64,000 bases of DNA from Pyrinomonadaceae bacterium (GTDB taxonomy: Bacteria; Acidobacteriota; Blastocatellia; Pyrinomonadales; Pyrinomonadaceae), in assembly GCA_017983495.1 (NCBI GenBank), contig JAGOBH010000002.1, forward strand, positions 682,001 to 746,000, written 5' to 3'. Below are positions 1 to 8,099 of this stretch, piece by piece. How positions within the stretch are numbered: the first letter of the stretch is position 1; every line of letters starts with the position of its first letter. The translations under genes and the position numbers were made by a program. The notes below the pieces were generated by a model, which saw only the letters and a program-made list of their open reading frames with translations, ran no database searches and was not told the DNA's origin.

Positions 1-943
1 CCACTGCCAGTGGTCTTGAATCCGTGATACGGGCTGCAACTTCATTCCAGTTGCGGCCGTTGTGGGCCATTTCCGAAGAACTGACCGGCGGTCCCAGGAC
101 CTGGCTTTCTAACGCCCCGCCGTTGTTGATAATGATAGCGTTCGTTATCGGATCGCGAAACGTCCCGGTCGCACGGCCGTCCCAAAACAGCGTGGGCGAA
201 TATCCCGCATCGATATATGAGACGGAACTGCGTCCGGTCACCTGCTCTCTAAAACCAAACAAGTTTGAAAAAGAATAAAGTCCATCTGCGTTTGAGGCTG
301 GTACGCCCCTTGATGCGATGACGTCGTCCGCATTGCCGAAAAATTGATCAAGACCGGGGTTGGTCGAGATAGCCGGCGTATTCTTGGCCCGCAGATCGTC
401 ACCGCCGGACGCCGCCTGATGGCAAGTTCCGCAGGAAACAGTACGCGTCGACGACATCTGCTCGTCCCAGAATAGTGCTTTGCCAAGGTAGACCTTGGCG
501 GCGGTCATCGGGTTTGCCGGCGGAACGGGTGGCGGCTCCAGCGGCGGTATGGGGCCTTGCTGAGTTGTGTTTGCCCGTACGCCCTGATCAACCAGGCTCA
601 TTGGACTAACGCCGGTCGAACTTTCGGCCCTGACCCAGTAGAAGAACGTTTGTCCCGGTGTCGCAGTCCCATCGAGAAAAGTATTTGCCGCGGTTGTGCC
701 GATGTCTGTTGCCGAGCCTGGGGCGCTTGTCGAGCCGCGGAAAATGCGATAGGACGTGGCTCCGCGAATGGCATCCCACTCGATCCTGATCTTGTTGTTA
801 TACTTATTATCCGACGCCATCAGTCCGGTCGGAGCCACGAGCGGACCGCCTGCCTGGCCCGACACCTGATCTGTCGAATAAAGGCTAAAACCCACAAACC
901 CGGCTATAAATGCCGCAAATACAAGTAATTTAAGATTCTTCAT
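1..943 (-). CDS. Cytochrome c peroxidase-like protein with N-terminal fibronectin III domain (partial, cut by left edge)
   Basis: The minus-strand frame is open from an ATG at 943 to the window edge, giving about 314 residues with no stop, so the C-terminus lies outside. Residues 1-30 form a signal peptide. Residues about 36-125 look like a fibronectin type III domain (WDAIRGATSYRIFRG, then FYWVRAESS). A proline-rich linker follows, then the start of a di-heme peroxidase domain (LGKALFWDEQMSS) with the heme-binding motif CGTCH at 171-175. The MauG/CcpA family uses two c-type hemes in the periplasm; only the first site is visible here. An FnIII domain in front suggests a secreted or surface-anchored enzyme. 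The family call is fairly firm; the substrate (peroxide or something else) is open. Confidence 0.8.
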   Translation of the reverse strand, partial: MKNLKLLVFAAFIAGFVGFSLYSTDQVSGQAGGPLVAPTGLMASDNKYNNKIRIEWDAIRGATSYRIFRGSTSAPGSATDIGTTAANTFLDGTATPGQTFFYWVRAESSTGVSPMSLVDQGVRANTTQQGPIPPLEPPPVPPANPMTAAKVYLGKALFWDEQMSSTRTVSCGTCHQAASGGDDLRAKNTPAISTNPGLDQFFGNADDVIASRGVPASNADGLYSFSNLFGFREQVTGRSSVSYIDAGYSPTLFWDGRATGTFRDPITNAIIINNGGALESQVLGPPVSSSEMAHNGRNWNEVAARITDSRPLAV

Positions 944-968
944 AAACGTACCCTCGCCGTTCTCTCTA

Positions 969-1610
969 TCATCGGAACAAATGTGCGAACCTTGTCTTCA
1001 ATTGATTTCTGCACCGAAATAATCGCGATTTCAGGTTACTCGGCGTTATACCGATCGCGTCTGCTACCTCAGCCAATGAATATTCGTCGGAATACACAAG
1101 CGTCATAGCCAGCCTGTCCTGCGGGTCGAGCGTGGCAAGCATCTTCTCCGCAAGCTGCGAAGCAACAAGCGAATCGACTGCGTGCCTCTCGCGTCCGTCG
1201 ACAACTGTTTCGAGATAATCATTCTCGGTGTCACTCATCTCGGTAAAGAGGCTTTCTGACCTACGCTGTCGCCGGCGAAACTCGTCGTAGCAGACATTGA
1301 CCGCTATGCGCGTGATCCAAGCCTTGAAGGATCGTTCCTCTCTGCCGCGATAATTCTTGAGGGAAAAATACGTCTTGGTAAAGCACTGCTGCACAAACTC
1401 TTCGACGTCACTCTTTTCTCTGAAAAAGCGGCTGACAACCCTTGTCATCGGCCTCTTATACCTTTCAAAGATCTCTCCGAACGCCGCCTCGTCACCATTC
1501 ACTACCGCCTCGACGAGGCGTTCATCGGTGACCGGCGAAATGTCTGAGAATTCGACCGTCGGAAATTGAACTTTCGTTTGCAAGCTACTTGTTATAACCT
1601 CTCCGCTCAT
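969..1610 (-). CDS. ECF-type RNA polymerase sigma factor
   Basis: About 213 residues. Region 2 is visible at roughly residues 45-115 (FERYKRPMTRVVSRFFREKS, then FKAWITRIAVNVCYDEFRRR). Region 4 is at about 160-210 (LDPQDRLAMTLVYSDEYSLAEV, then SNLKSRLFRCRNQLK), the helix-turn-helix that reads the -35 element. A TTG three codons upstream (1619) could also be the start; the ATG at 1610 was preferred. It is the last gene of a minus-strand group with the EF-hand protein and the single-pass membrane protein upstream, which fits a sigma/anti-sigma pair. The signal it responds to cannot be read from sequence. No extra C-terminal domain is present. Confidence 0.9.
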   Translation of the reverse strand: MSGEVITSSLQTKVQFPTVEFSDISPVTDERLVEAVVNGDEAAFGEIFERYKRPMTRVVSRFFREKSDVEEFVQQCFTKTYFSLKNYRGREERSFKAWITRIAVNVCYDEFRRRQRRSESLFTEMSDTENDYLETVVDGRERHAVDSLVASQLAEKMLATLDPQDRLAMTLVYSDEYSLAEVADAIGITPSNLKSRLFRCRNQLKTRFAHLFR

Positions 1611-1637
1611 TTTCCTCAAGTCTCATCATTCCCTGAT

Positions 1638-2804
1638 CTACTGCATTTCCGGCCGCCTTTCGCGAGGTGTTTCGACCTTGTAGCCGCTCGGAATGCTGAA
1701 CAGGTCAGCAGCCGGCTCCGCTCGCTTGATGTTTACCAGCTTGAAGACGTGCTCGCCCGATAACGGATCGAGATGCCGCGACATTACCAATACTTGTAAT
1801 TCAGTTGAAAACCACCGTTCGCTTATTACCTGCATCGGCTTGTCATTGCCGATCTCGCCGGCCGGAATCTCAAAAGTCACACGGGTGCCCTCGACACTGA
1901 CGCCGTCGATCACCTTGGTTCCAAGCGATTCTGTCTTTGCGTCCCTCGGCTCTCCCGGCCCCTGCGGACCTGGACCGCGGCCGATCTGATCCTTGCGGGC
2001 GATCTTGTTGTTGGCGTCAAGGAATATCTGAGTCCTGGTGGCGAAATCGTTTATAAATACAAGCATCTGCGGCTTGTTGTCGTTACCGACAATGCCGACG
2101 CCGCCAACCATAGCAAGCGGCTGTTCGCGTCGCGTGCGGCCCTCACCGTCACGATAGACGGCCCCGCGACTTTGCTTGGTGACGGTCGTCCCGTCGAACA
2201 GGCGTCGCGTATCCTCGATCAAGATGTCTGCAGAAAAGGGCTGTCCCTTGACCAGCTTGTCGCCAAACCGGAGTTCAGCACCGATGAATTTCGCGTTTGG
2301 CGGAATTCCGGGGCGGCCGCCCATTTGCGGCGGGCCGTCTTCGCGGCGCGGAGGGCGGCCTTCTTCGCGGGAAACGAGCCCGTCCTTATCCCGATCCATC
2401 TCGTTAAAGACCTCGCGGGCCATCTCCTGCATCTGAGCCTTCGTGAAAGCCTGTCCAGGCTGTACGCGGTCTCTCAGAAAGAACGGCGGCGGGATGTTAT
2501 CTCCGGGCTGAGGCCGAAGCTCTTCCGATTCGACGACGCCATTGCCGTTCCGGTCCATTCTTGCGAAGATCGCGTCAACGCCGGCTGTGAGTTCGGCTGC
2601 GTCAACCGAGCCGTTCTTGCCTGTATCGAATTTTCGAAACCAATCTGGCCGCGGTTCCGGGCCTTCGCGCTGCATGTCGCGTTGCGGGCCATCGCCCCGG
2701 GGCATACCGCCGCCAGGACGTCCACCGCCGCCCGGCCGCTGGGCAAATGACAACGCCGTAAGCGTTAGTAAAAGGATAATTATAAATGCGTATTTTCTAT
2801 ACAT
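1638..2804 (-). CDS. Secreted EF-hand protein
   Basis: About 388 residues starting with a signal peptide (MYRKYAFIIILLLTLTALSF). The start at 2804 is preferred because GGAGA lies 8 bases upstream; an in-frame ATG at 2828 lacks this. A Gly/Pro/Arg-rich segment follows, then three EF-hand-like loops: DTGKNGSVDAAEL, DRNGNGVVESEEL and DRDKDGLVSREEG. These have the acidic, glycine and glutamate positions of calcium-binding loops. The C-terminal 200 residues are beta-rich and not recognised. It lies between the membrane protein at 2831-3508 and the ECF sigma factor, so it may be part of a periplasmic sensing or response module. That role is inferred from position only. Confidence 0.75.
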   Translation of the reverse strand: MYRKYAFIIILLLTLTALSFAQRPGGGGRPGGGMPRGDGPQRDMQREGPEPRPDWFRKFDTGKNGSVDAAELTAGVDAIFARMDRNGNGVVESEELRPQPGDNIPPPFFLRDRVQPGQAFTKAQMQEMAREVFNEMDRDKDGLVSREEGRPPRREDGPPQMGGRPGIPPNAKFIGAELRFGDKLVKGQPFSADILIEDTRRLFDGTTVTKQSRGAVYRDGEGRTRREQPLAMVGGVGIVGNDNKPQMLVFINDFATRTQIFLDANNKIARKDQIGRGPGPQGPGEPRDAKTESLGTKVIDGVSVEGTRVTFEIPAGEIGNDKPMQVISERWFSTELQVLVMSRHLDPLSGEHVFKLVNIKRAEPAADLFSIPSGYKVETPRERRPEMQ

Positions 2805-2830
2805 CGTTCTATCTCCAATAAACTTCATTG

Positions 2831-3508
2831 TTAGCGAATGAACCTGATCGCACGCGTCAAACCGTCATCACCGACGACAACCTCAGCGTCTACCAGATCG
2901 TTCGGCTTTTCCACAGAAGCGACCAGTCCTAACGTGACCATCATCGAACTCGGCACCTTGACCCGAACGAGCTGACCGCTCTCGGGGTTACGTGCGTATG
3001 ACAAAGCTATGAAATCTGTTTTGATCGCGGCCTTTTCCATAGCGGTCGCGGTCACGGCCCTGGCCCCACGGCGTTCGGTGGTCTTGACGGCGGCCTTGGT
3101 CGTCTTATCCCGTGGTGCTTCTGCTTTTGCCGGGGCCGCAACGACCGAAATCTCCGTCGTCGAGTCAGTCGGCACTGCCGGGGCAGGCGTCATGGTCGTT
3201 GTCGGAGCCGTTTCCGTCAGAACGCTGGCGCTCTCGGTCGTAGGCAGGCCGCGGAAAATGAATATTCCTGCAACGAGTGCAACTGCCGCGAAAGTGGGCA
3301 CGCCGAACATCAGCCAGCGACGCAGAACCGAGACCGGCGGCCACGGACTAGTGGCACGATCTTTTTGTTTGTTGATCTCACGCTGAACCGACCACCAAAG
3401 CGCCGGCGAATCGGCAACTTCATCAACCATCGACTCATCGACCGAGGCGTCGGTGATCAGCGTTCGCAATATCGACTCAAATTCTTCGTCTGAAAGCTGT
3501 CGTTTCAT
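2831..3508 (-). CDS. Single-pass membrane protein, putative anti-sigma factor
   Basis: 225 residues. The N-terminal 65 residues are cytosolic and acidic (LSDEEFESILRTLITDAS). One transmembrane helix follows at about 70-90 (FGVPTFAAVALVAGIFIF), then a Thr/Ala/Pro-rich periplasmic stretch and a small folded tail. This topology resembles anti-sigma factors partnered with ECF sigma factors, and an ECF gene lies 1.2 kb downstream on the same strand. No zinc-finger HxxxCxxC motif is visible, so the assignment rests on topology and neighbourhood. The start has GGAGA seven bases upstream. Gene order is unusual: the putative anti-sigma is first and the sigma factor last. Confidence 0.55.
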   Translation of the reverse strand: MKRQLSDEEFESILRTLITDASVDESMVDEVADSPALWWSVQREINKQKDRATSPWPPVSVLRRWLMFGVPTFAAVALVAGIFIFRGLPTTESASVLTETAPTTTMTPAPAVPTDSTTEISVVAAPAKAEAPRDKTTKAAVKTTERRGARAVTATAMEKAAIKTDFIALSYARNPESGQLVRVKVPSSMMVTLGLVASVEKPNDLVDAEVVVGDDGLTRAIRFIR

Positions 3509-3557
3509 AAACTTTTCTCCGCGAAAATCATTCGTTAGGGAAAAGACGCGCGGGAAA

Positions 3558-3594
3558 GCGGCACGGTTTCAAAATATTTTTGAAACCGTGCCGC
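3558..3594 (-). terminator. Long perfect hairpin after terC
   Basis: A perfect 17-bp inverted repeat (3558-3574 with 3578-3594) around a 3-base loop lies in the gap between the terC stop at 3620 and the next minus-strand gene. On the minus strand it is followed by only three T residues. It probably ends terC transcription, though the short U tract makes it atypical. Confidence 0.6.
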
Positions 3595-3619
3595 AAAATT
3601 GGATGGTGAGAATTTTGTT

Positions 3620-4639
3620 TTAGTTCGTGTCCTTGGCGAGGGTGGGTGATCTCGGAAAAAGAAGGGATAAGACTATCGATCCGGCAATGACCGATAAAAT
3701 GAAACCCAGCGAATACGTTACTGGAAATTTGCCGCCAAAGAGGTCGTTCAGCCAGACCATCTTCAGTCCCACAAAGACGAGGACTATCGCGAGGCCGTAT
3801 TTAAGTAGGTAGAACTTATCGATCACGCCCGCGAGCATAAAATACATCGACCGCAACCCAAGGATCGCAAAGATGTTCGAGGTGAACACGATCATTGGCT
3901 CGCTGGTGATCGCAAAGATCGCGGGAACGCTGTCGACCGCGAAAATAATGTCTGTAGCCTCAAGGAATAGAAGGGCAATAAATAACGGGGTTGCATGCCA
4001 TCTACCCGCGGTCTTTGAGAAGAAATTCTTGCCGTCGAGCTTTGGCGAGACGGGCATGAATCTTCGAAAGATCCTAATCAATAAGTTCTTTTCTGGATCG
4101 ATCTCCTCGTTGTTGGAAAAGAACATCTTAATGCCCGTGATGATCAGAAAGGCTCCGAAAATGTAGATCACCCAGTGAAACTGCATCAGTGCCGAGCCCA
4201 TTGCAATAAAGATCGCACGAAAAACCAGGGCTCCAAGGATACCGTAGAAAAGGACGCGGTGTTGGTACTTCGTAGGTATCGCAAAGTACGCGAAGACCAT
4301 GACGAAGATAAAAATATTATCGACCGAGAGCGATTTTTCCACGATATATCCGGTCAAAAATTCCAGTGAAACATTCCAGGCTGCGATATCCGGCACAAAC
4401 GCCGGATCTGCGAGGAGTCGCTCGTCCTGAGGAAATTTCCAGAGGGAATACTTGTACAGGATGAAATTGAAGATCATCGCCAACGAGACCCAGACCACAC
4501 TCCATATGCTCGCCTCTTTGAATGAAACGTCATGAGCTTTTCGATGAAATACGCCCAGATCGAGCGCCAGCATGAGCAGGACGAAAATGAGAAACAGCCC
4601 GTAAAACCACCAATATTCTGCGAAAGGAAATAAGTTCAT
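3620..4639 (-). CDS. TerC/Alx family membrane transporter, probable manganese exporter
   Basis: 339 residues with about nine hydrophobic membrane segments. The TerC signature regions are clear: VEKSLSVDNIFIFVMVFAYF near residue 100, LEATDIIFAVDSVPAIFAIT near 225, and conserved acidic residues inside membrane helices (D108, E228, D231 and D236, approximate numbering). TerC proteins related to E. coli Alx export Mn(II). Here this is supported by the manganese-sensing riboswitch upstream of the operon, so manganese homeostasis is a better call than tellurite resistance. It follows the TerB-like gene by 40 bases on the same strand. Confidence 0.88.
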   Translation of the reverse strand: MNLFPFAEYWWFYGLFLIFVLLMLALDLGVFHRKAHDVSFKEASIWSVVWVSLAMIFNFILYKYSLWKFPQDERLLADPAFVPDIAAWNVSLEFLTGYIVEKSLSVDNIFIFVMVFAYFAIPTKYQHRVLFYGILGALVFRAIFIAMGSALMQFHWVIYIFGAFLIITGIKMFFSNNEEIDPEKNLLIRIFRRFMPVSPKLDGKNFFSKTAGRWHATPLFIALLFLEATDIIFAVDSVPAIFAITSEPMIVFTSNIFAILGLRSMYFMLAGVIDKFYLLKYGLAIVLVFVGLKMVWLNDLFGGKFPVTYSLGFILSVIAGSIVLSLLFPRSPTLAKDTN

Positions 4640-4679
4640 GTTCTTTATTAAAGATCAGTTAAATCAGGGATCACGTCCC

Positions 4680-5669
4680 TTAGACCTTGTTACCCCCGTT
4701 TGCAGTCGAAAGTTCCTTGGTTGGTCCCGCGTGAACTATAACATCATTGAGAATCTTCGCGATATGCTTGACGGTATCGATCTCTTCTTCGCAGATCCGT
4801 TGGCCGCCGGCCACGAAGGAGCCGTTTCCGCCCGACATCTCGGCTACCGTCGCACATCGAGACAAGATATCGTATTTCGCTGACCGCGAGTGCTCCTCCG
4901 GATGGCTGGCGAGGTGCTCGCGCAGCCCGACCAAAGCGGCCTGAAAGAACTCGTCCTCCGGCCGAATGTCGAGCCAGCGTGCCAGCGTTCGTAGATTCTG
5001 CTCAGACTCAGGGATCTGCATATCAACGAGCGACGCGAAGATCATTTTTCGTTCCCGCTTCGTAACTCGTCCGTCGGCCCACGCAACATGGACCAGGGGA
5101 ATGAGACGCAGCAACTCAGAATCATTGATGCCGTCGGCGGATAATCTTGCCTGATCTGTTAGTATCTCGGCTATCCGTTTTTCGGAATGGTCGAGGGTTT
5201 CCTGCTCGTTTTCACCCAGGCGATGAGCCCGCCAGAGACCAAACGTGTATTTTTCACTGAACTCGCCAATAAATTTGATCTGCTGGTAAAGGTGCGCGAC
5301 CAGGGCAGCACACTCGCCGGAGTCCATCATTCGGCATACGTCGGTGATCTCATCCCACCAGGTTTCTGCTTGCTGCGGGTGCGGTTTTGAGTGTAGATGC
5401 TGCATGAGAGCGGCATAGGCCGCTTCGTTTTCTAGTAGCCCGTATATCTCGGCAGCGTGCAGGATGTAATCCTGCTCATGACGAGCCACACGCCCGTCGG
5501 TCCAGGCTATTGAAATAAGTGGTGTTAAAAAAAGGATCGCGGTCTCGTACCTTTCAGGGTCATCGAGACCGATGAGGTATTTTATTCGTTCGGTGTGTTC
5601 TAGAAATTCTTGTTCGGCCCTCCGGCGGCGTTTGTAAGCCTCGAGCCCTGCTTTGACATAAGCTTCCAT
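4680..5669 (-). CDS. Tandem TerB-like domain protein
   Basis: 329 residues, no signal peptide or membrane segment. Two TerB-like helical repeats are visible. The first is around residues 45-80 (LISIAWTDGRVARHEQDYIL) and the second around 170-205 (LVHVAWADGRVTKRERKMIF). Both carry the AWxDGRV...E pattern, whose acidic residues are thought to bind metal. It is the first gene behind the manganese riboswitch and is followed by terC, so it is probably a cytosolic partner of the exporter or of metal-dependent proteins. The start is well supported: AGGAGG eight bases before the ATG. Its biochemical role is unknown. Confidence 0.8.
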   Translation of the reverse strand: MEAYVKAGLEAYKRRRRAEQEFLEHTERIKYLIGLDDPERYETAILFLTPLISIAWTDGRVARHEQDYILHAAEIYGLLENEAAYAALMQHLHSKPHPQQAETWWDEITDVCRMMDSGECAALVAHLYQQIKFIGEFSEKYTFGLWRAHRLGENEQETLDHSEKRIAEILTDQARLSADGINDSELLRLIPLVHVAWADGRVTKRERKMIFASLVDMQIPESEQNLRTLARWLDIRPEDEFFQAALVGLREHLASHPEEHSRSAKYDILSRCATVAEMSGGNGSFVAGGQRICEEEIDTVKHIAKILNDVIVHAGPTKELSTANGGNKV

Positions 5670-5702
5670 TAAGTTTCGTCCTCCTACGCGTTGTCCTTCC
5701 GC

Positions 5703-5747
5703 AAAAAGGAAAAAGACCTATCGCGGATCTGTTACCGCGATAGGTCT
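5703..5747 (-). terminator. Riboswitch-controlled intrinsic terminator
   Basis: On the minus strand, a 13-bp perfect stem (5735-5747 with 5714-5726, 8-base loop) is followed by a T-rich run at 5703-5713. The 5' arm shares the CCTATCG segment with the 3' side of the riboswitch P1 helix, so P1 and the terminator cannot form together. This is the expected layout of a switch in which ligand binding allows read-through. Confidence 0.88.
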
Positions 5748-5850
5748 CGAAACTTGTTTCCCGCGCCGGTCAGCCATTGTAATCACGGCCAACGTATTGA
5801 CGACTTCGGGAAGCCTTTATTACTGCAAGGCGTCTACTCCCCTATCGAAC
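5735..5850 (-). promoter_or_regulatory. yybP-ykoY (Mn2+) riboswitch upstream of terB-like/terC
   Basis: Read on the minus strand, the leader contains the conserved GGGGAGTAG loop at about 5844-5835, then GTCGTCAATACG, a GACCGG segment and GAGACCT. These are hallmarks of the yybP-ykoY family. A 7-bp P1 helix pairs 5841-5847 with 5738-5744. The family senses manganese and controls exporters such as alx and mntP. Here it precedes a TerB-like gene and a TerC gene. Identification is by motif order and the expression platform; a covariance-model search was not possible. Confidence 0.85.
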
Positions 5851-5857
5851 TAGAAAG

Positions 5858-5887
5858 AGCATAGTTCAATCAATACTTTTTTGTCAA
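5858..5887 (-). promoter_or_regulatory. Sigma-70 promoter for the riboswitch-terB-terC operon
   Basis: On the minus strand, a consensus -35 TTGACA (5882-5887) is separated by 18 bases from -10 TATGCT (5858-5863). Transcription would begin just before the riboswitch P1 helix. Confidence 0.75.
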
Positions 5888-5976
5888 GTATATCCACCGG
5901 AAATTGTGATTTATTTGAGTCGAAGCGCGGTGATGATAAAAATGTTATGATTTTGATACTGATTTAAGGAGCAATT

Positions 5977-7638
5977 TTGGGAAAGATCGAGATAATACCG
6001 CTTGGCGGCATTGGTGAGTTCGGAATGAACTGCATGGGCATTCGATACGGTGATGAGATGATCATCGTAGACGCCGGCATGGGATTTCCCGAGGAAACGC
6101 CGTTCGGGGTAGATATATGTATTCCGAACTTTGATTTCCTCGAGGAATATCGCGATGACCTCACTGCGATAATCCTCACGCACGGCCACGAAGACCACAT
6201 CGGGGCACTCGCCTACATCCTTAGAAAATTTAATCTGCCGGTCTATTCATCGAGGTTCACCCTGGCGCTGACTGAAAAGCGGCTGGGCGAATTCGACATG
6301 CTCGACGACGTACTGCTCCATCGCGTCGAGGCCAACGATATCGTTACGATCGGCAACTTCAAGGTCGAGTTCATCCACGCTTCTCACTCCTTGGTTGAGT
6401 GCTTTTCACTCGCGATCCACACTCCGGTCGGTACGATCATTCACACGGGCGATTATAAGATCGACGACACACCTGTCATCGGCAAGCCCTACGACCTAAA
6501 AACGCTGGGCCGCATCGGGGACGAAGGTGTTCTCGCATTGCTATGTGATTCGACAAATGCAACGGTTCCCGGACGAACCCCCTCTGAAATGGCGGTAATC
6601 CCTGCGTTCGAGCAGATATTTGAGGAGACCGAGGGCCGTCTGATCATCTCCACGTTTTCGTCATCGCTTCATCGGCTGCAGATCGTCTTTGATGTCGCCC
6701 ATCAATTCGGTCGACGTGTTTGCGTGATCGGTCGATCGATGCAGAAAAATGTTGAGATCGCCGAAGAGCAAGGGCTGCTCAAAATTCCACATGGAACGAT
6801 GATCGATCTCGGCACCTCGCGGGCCCTCGATGATGATGAGATATGCTATCTGGTCACCGGTTCACAAGGCGAAATGCGGGCTGCCTTGTGGAACATGGCG
6901 ACATCCACATTTAAGGGGATCGAGGTCGAAAAGGGCGACACGGTCGTACTTTCAGCCCGTATTATTCCGGGTAACGAAAAAGGGATCAGCCGTCTTATCG
7001 GCCATCTGTACAAACGCGGTGCCAACATCATCGAGGAAAAACGCCGCCTCGTCCACGTTTCAGGACACGCTTCGCAGGGCGACATCAAGATAATGGTCGA
7101 GACGGCCAAACCGAAATTCGTCATCCCGATCCACGGTGAATACCGCATGTTGTTCAGGCAAAAGGAATTTATCAAGCATCACGTTGGCAATTACACCGAC
7201 GAGGACATCATCCTTATCGAAAATGGCAACGTGCTTGAAATTGATGAATATGCCGCCAAAATAGTCGATAAGCACGAGATGCACAAGACGTTTATCGATG
7301 AAGAGTCGATGGAAGAGATCGAATACGACATTGTCCGTGAGCGTAAAAAACTTGCTTACGGTGGTGCGATCTCACTCGTTGTGACAGTGAACAAGAAGGC
7401 TCACACTCTCGCAGGCGACCCGCAGATCACTTTTCAGGGCGTTGCCGGCCTCGATGAGCTTAACGGCTTTAACAAACAGGCACGCGATGCCGTGACGAAG
7501 GCGATCGGCGATATGAAACCCGAACAGATCGCCGACCGGAAAGCTTTTAAGGAAAATCTACGGATTCACCTGAAGCGCTATGTACAAAAGGAATTGAGTT
7601 CGAAGCCGGTCATAGTTACTACTATCGTCGAAGTTTAA
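5977..7638 (+). CDS. rnj: Ribonuclease J
   Basis: 553 residues, the usual length of RNase J. The metallo-beta-lactamase motif HGHEDH lies at 69-74, with further metal ligands at HASHS (about 130) and GDYKID (about 165). The beta-CASP domain (LIISTFSSSLHRLQ, VLSARIIPGNE, HVSGHASQGDI) and the C-terminal oligomerisation domain follow. It is a zinc-dependent endo- and 5'-3' exoribonuclease of mRNA decay and rRNA maturation in the cytosol. The start is a TTG with AAGGAG six bases upstream; no better ATG precedes the conserved IEIIPLGG strand. It is divergent from the riboswitch operon. Confidence 0.95.
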   Translation: MGKIEIIPLGGIGEFGMNCMGIRYGDEMIIVDAGMGFPEETPFGVDICIPNFDFLEEYRDDLTAIILTHGHEDHIGALAYILRKFNLPVYSSRFTLALTEKRLGEFDMLDDVLLHRVEANDIVTIGNFKVEFIHASHSLVECFSLAIHTPVGTIIHTGDYKIDDTPVIGKPYDLKTLGRIGDEGVLALLCDSTNATVPGRTPSEMAVIPAFEQIFEETEGRLIISTFSSSLHRLQIVFDVAHQFGRRVCVIGRSMQKNVEIAEEQGLLKIPHGTMIDLGTSRALDDDEICYLVTGSQGEMRAALWNMATSTFKGIEVEKGDTVVLSARIIPGNEKGISRLIGHLYKRGANIIEEKRRLVHVSGHASQGDIKIMVETAKPKFVIPIHGEYRMLFRQKEFIKHHVGNYTDEDIILIENGNVLEIDEYAAKIVDKHEMHKTFIDEESMEEIEYDIVRERKKLAYGGAISLVVTVNKKAHTLAGDPQITFQGVAGLDELNGFNKQARDAVTKAIGDMKPEQIADRKAFKENLRIHLKRYVQKELSSKPVIVTTIVEV

Positions 7639-7680
7639 TAGACGATCCAGATCAATTAATTTTGGGAGGTCACTCGTAGA

Positions 7681-8076
7681 ATGACAATACGTCTTTTGAT
7701 GATTACCGCACTGTTCCATTTGGCTCTGCTCTCGCCAGTTGCAGCACAATCGGCTCGTTTAGACGACAAGGCCGCCAAGGCAAAGGCGACCGCCGAGAAG
7801 ATCGCAGCCGAATCAAAACCGAATGCCGAAGTGAAACTGCGTTCCGGTGAAAAGATAAAGGGAAAGATCACATCACTCTCCACTGATTCGTTTTCTATCG
7901 CCGACTCCAAATCCGGCAATTCGCAGACGATCCTTTTTTCGGATGTCGAACAGATCAAGAGATCCAGAAAAGGTTTGAGTACCGGGACGTGGATTGTTAT
8001 CGGCGCCGGTGCGGCCGCGGCAATAATTGTCGGTACGATCTTTGGGAAATATTATTGCAACGAAAGTGCGTGTTAA
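7681..8076 (+). CDS. Small secreted/membrane protein with SH3/LSm-like fold, paralogue of 53580-53972
   Basis: 131 residues. A signal peptide covers residues 1-22. An Ala/Lys-rich helix follows, then a small beta domain (EVKLRSGEKIKGKITSLSTD, FSIADSKSG, FSDVEQIKRS) that looks like a small SH3 or LSm barrel. A C-terminal transmembrane helix is preceded by LSTGTWIVIGAG. The gene at 53580 has the same layout and the same motifs ([31 protein letters not shown]). It sits 42 bases after RNase J with a good GGGAGG site. Function is unknown. Confidence 0.75.
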   Translation: MTIRLLMITALFHLALLSPVAAQSARLDDKAAKAKATAEKIAAESKPNAEVKLRSGEKIKGKITSLSTDSFSIADSKSGNSQTILFSDVEQIKRSRKGLSTGTWIVIGAGAAAAIIVGTIFGKYYCNESAC

Positions 8077-8099
8077 TTCCTTGACGGACCGCTCAAAAT

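Noticed and set aside
3620..5669. Tellurite resistance operon
   Set aside because: The names terB and terC come from tellurite plasmids, but no terA/D/E/Z genes are present and the riboswitch points to manganese.
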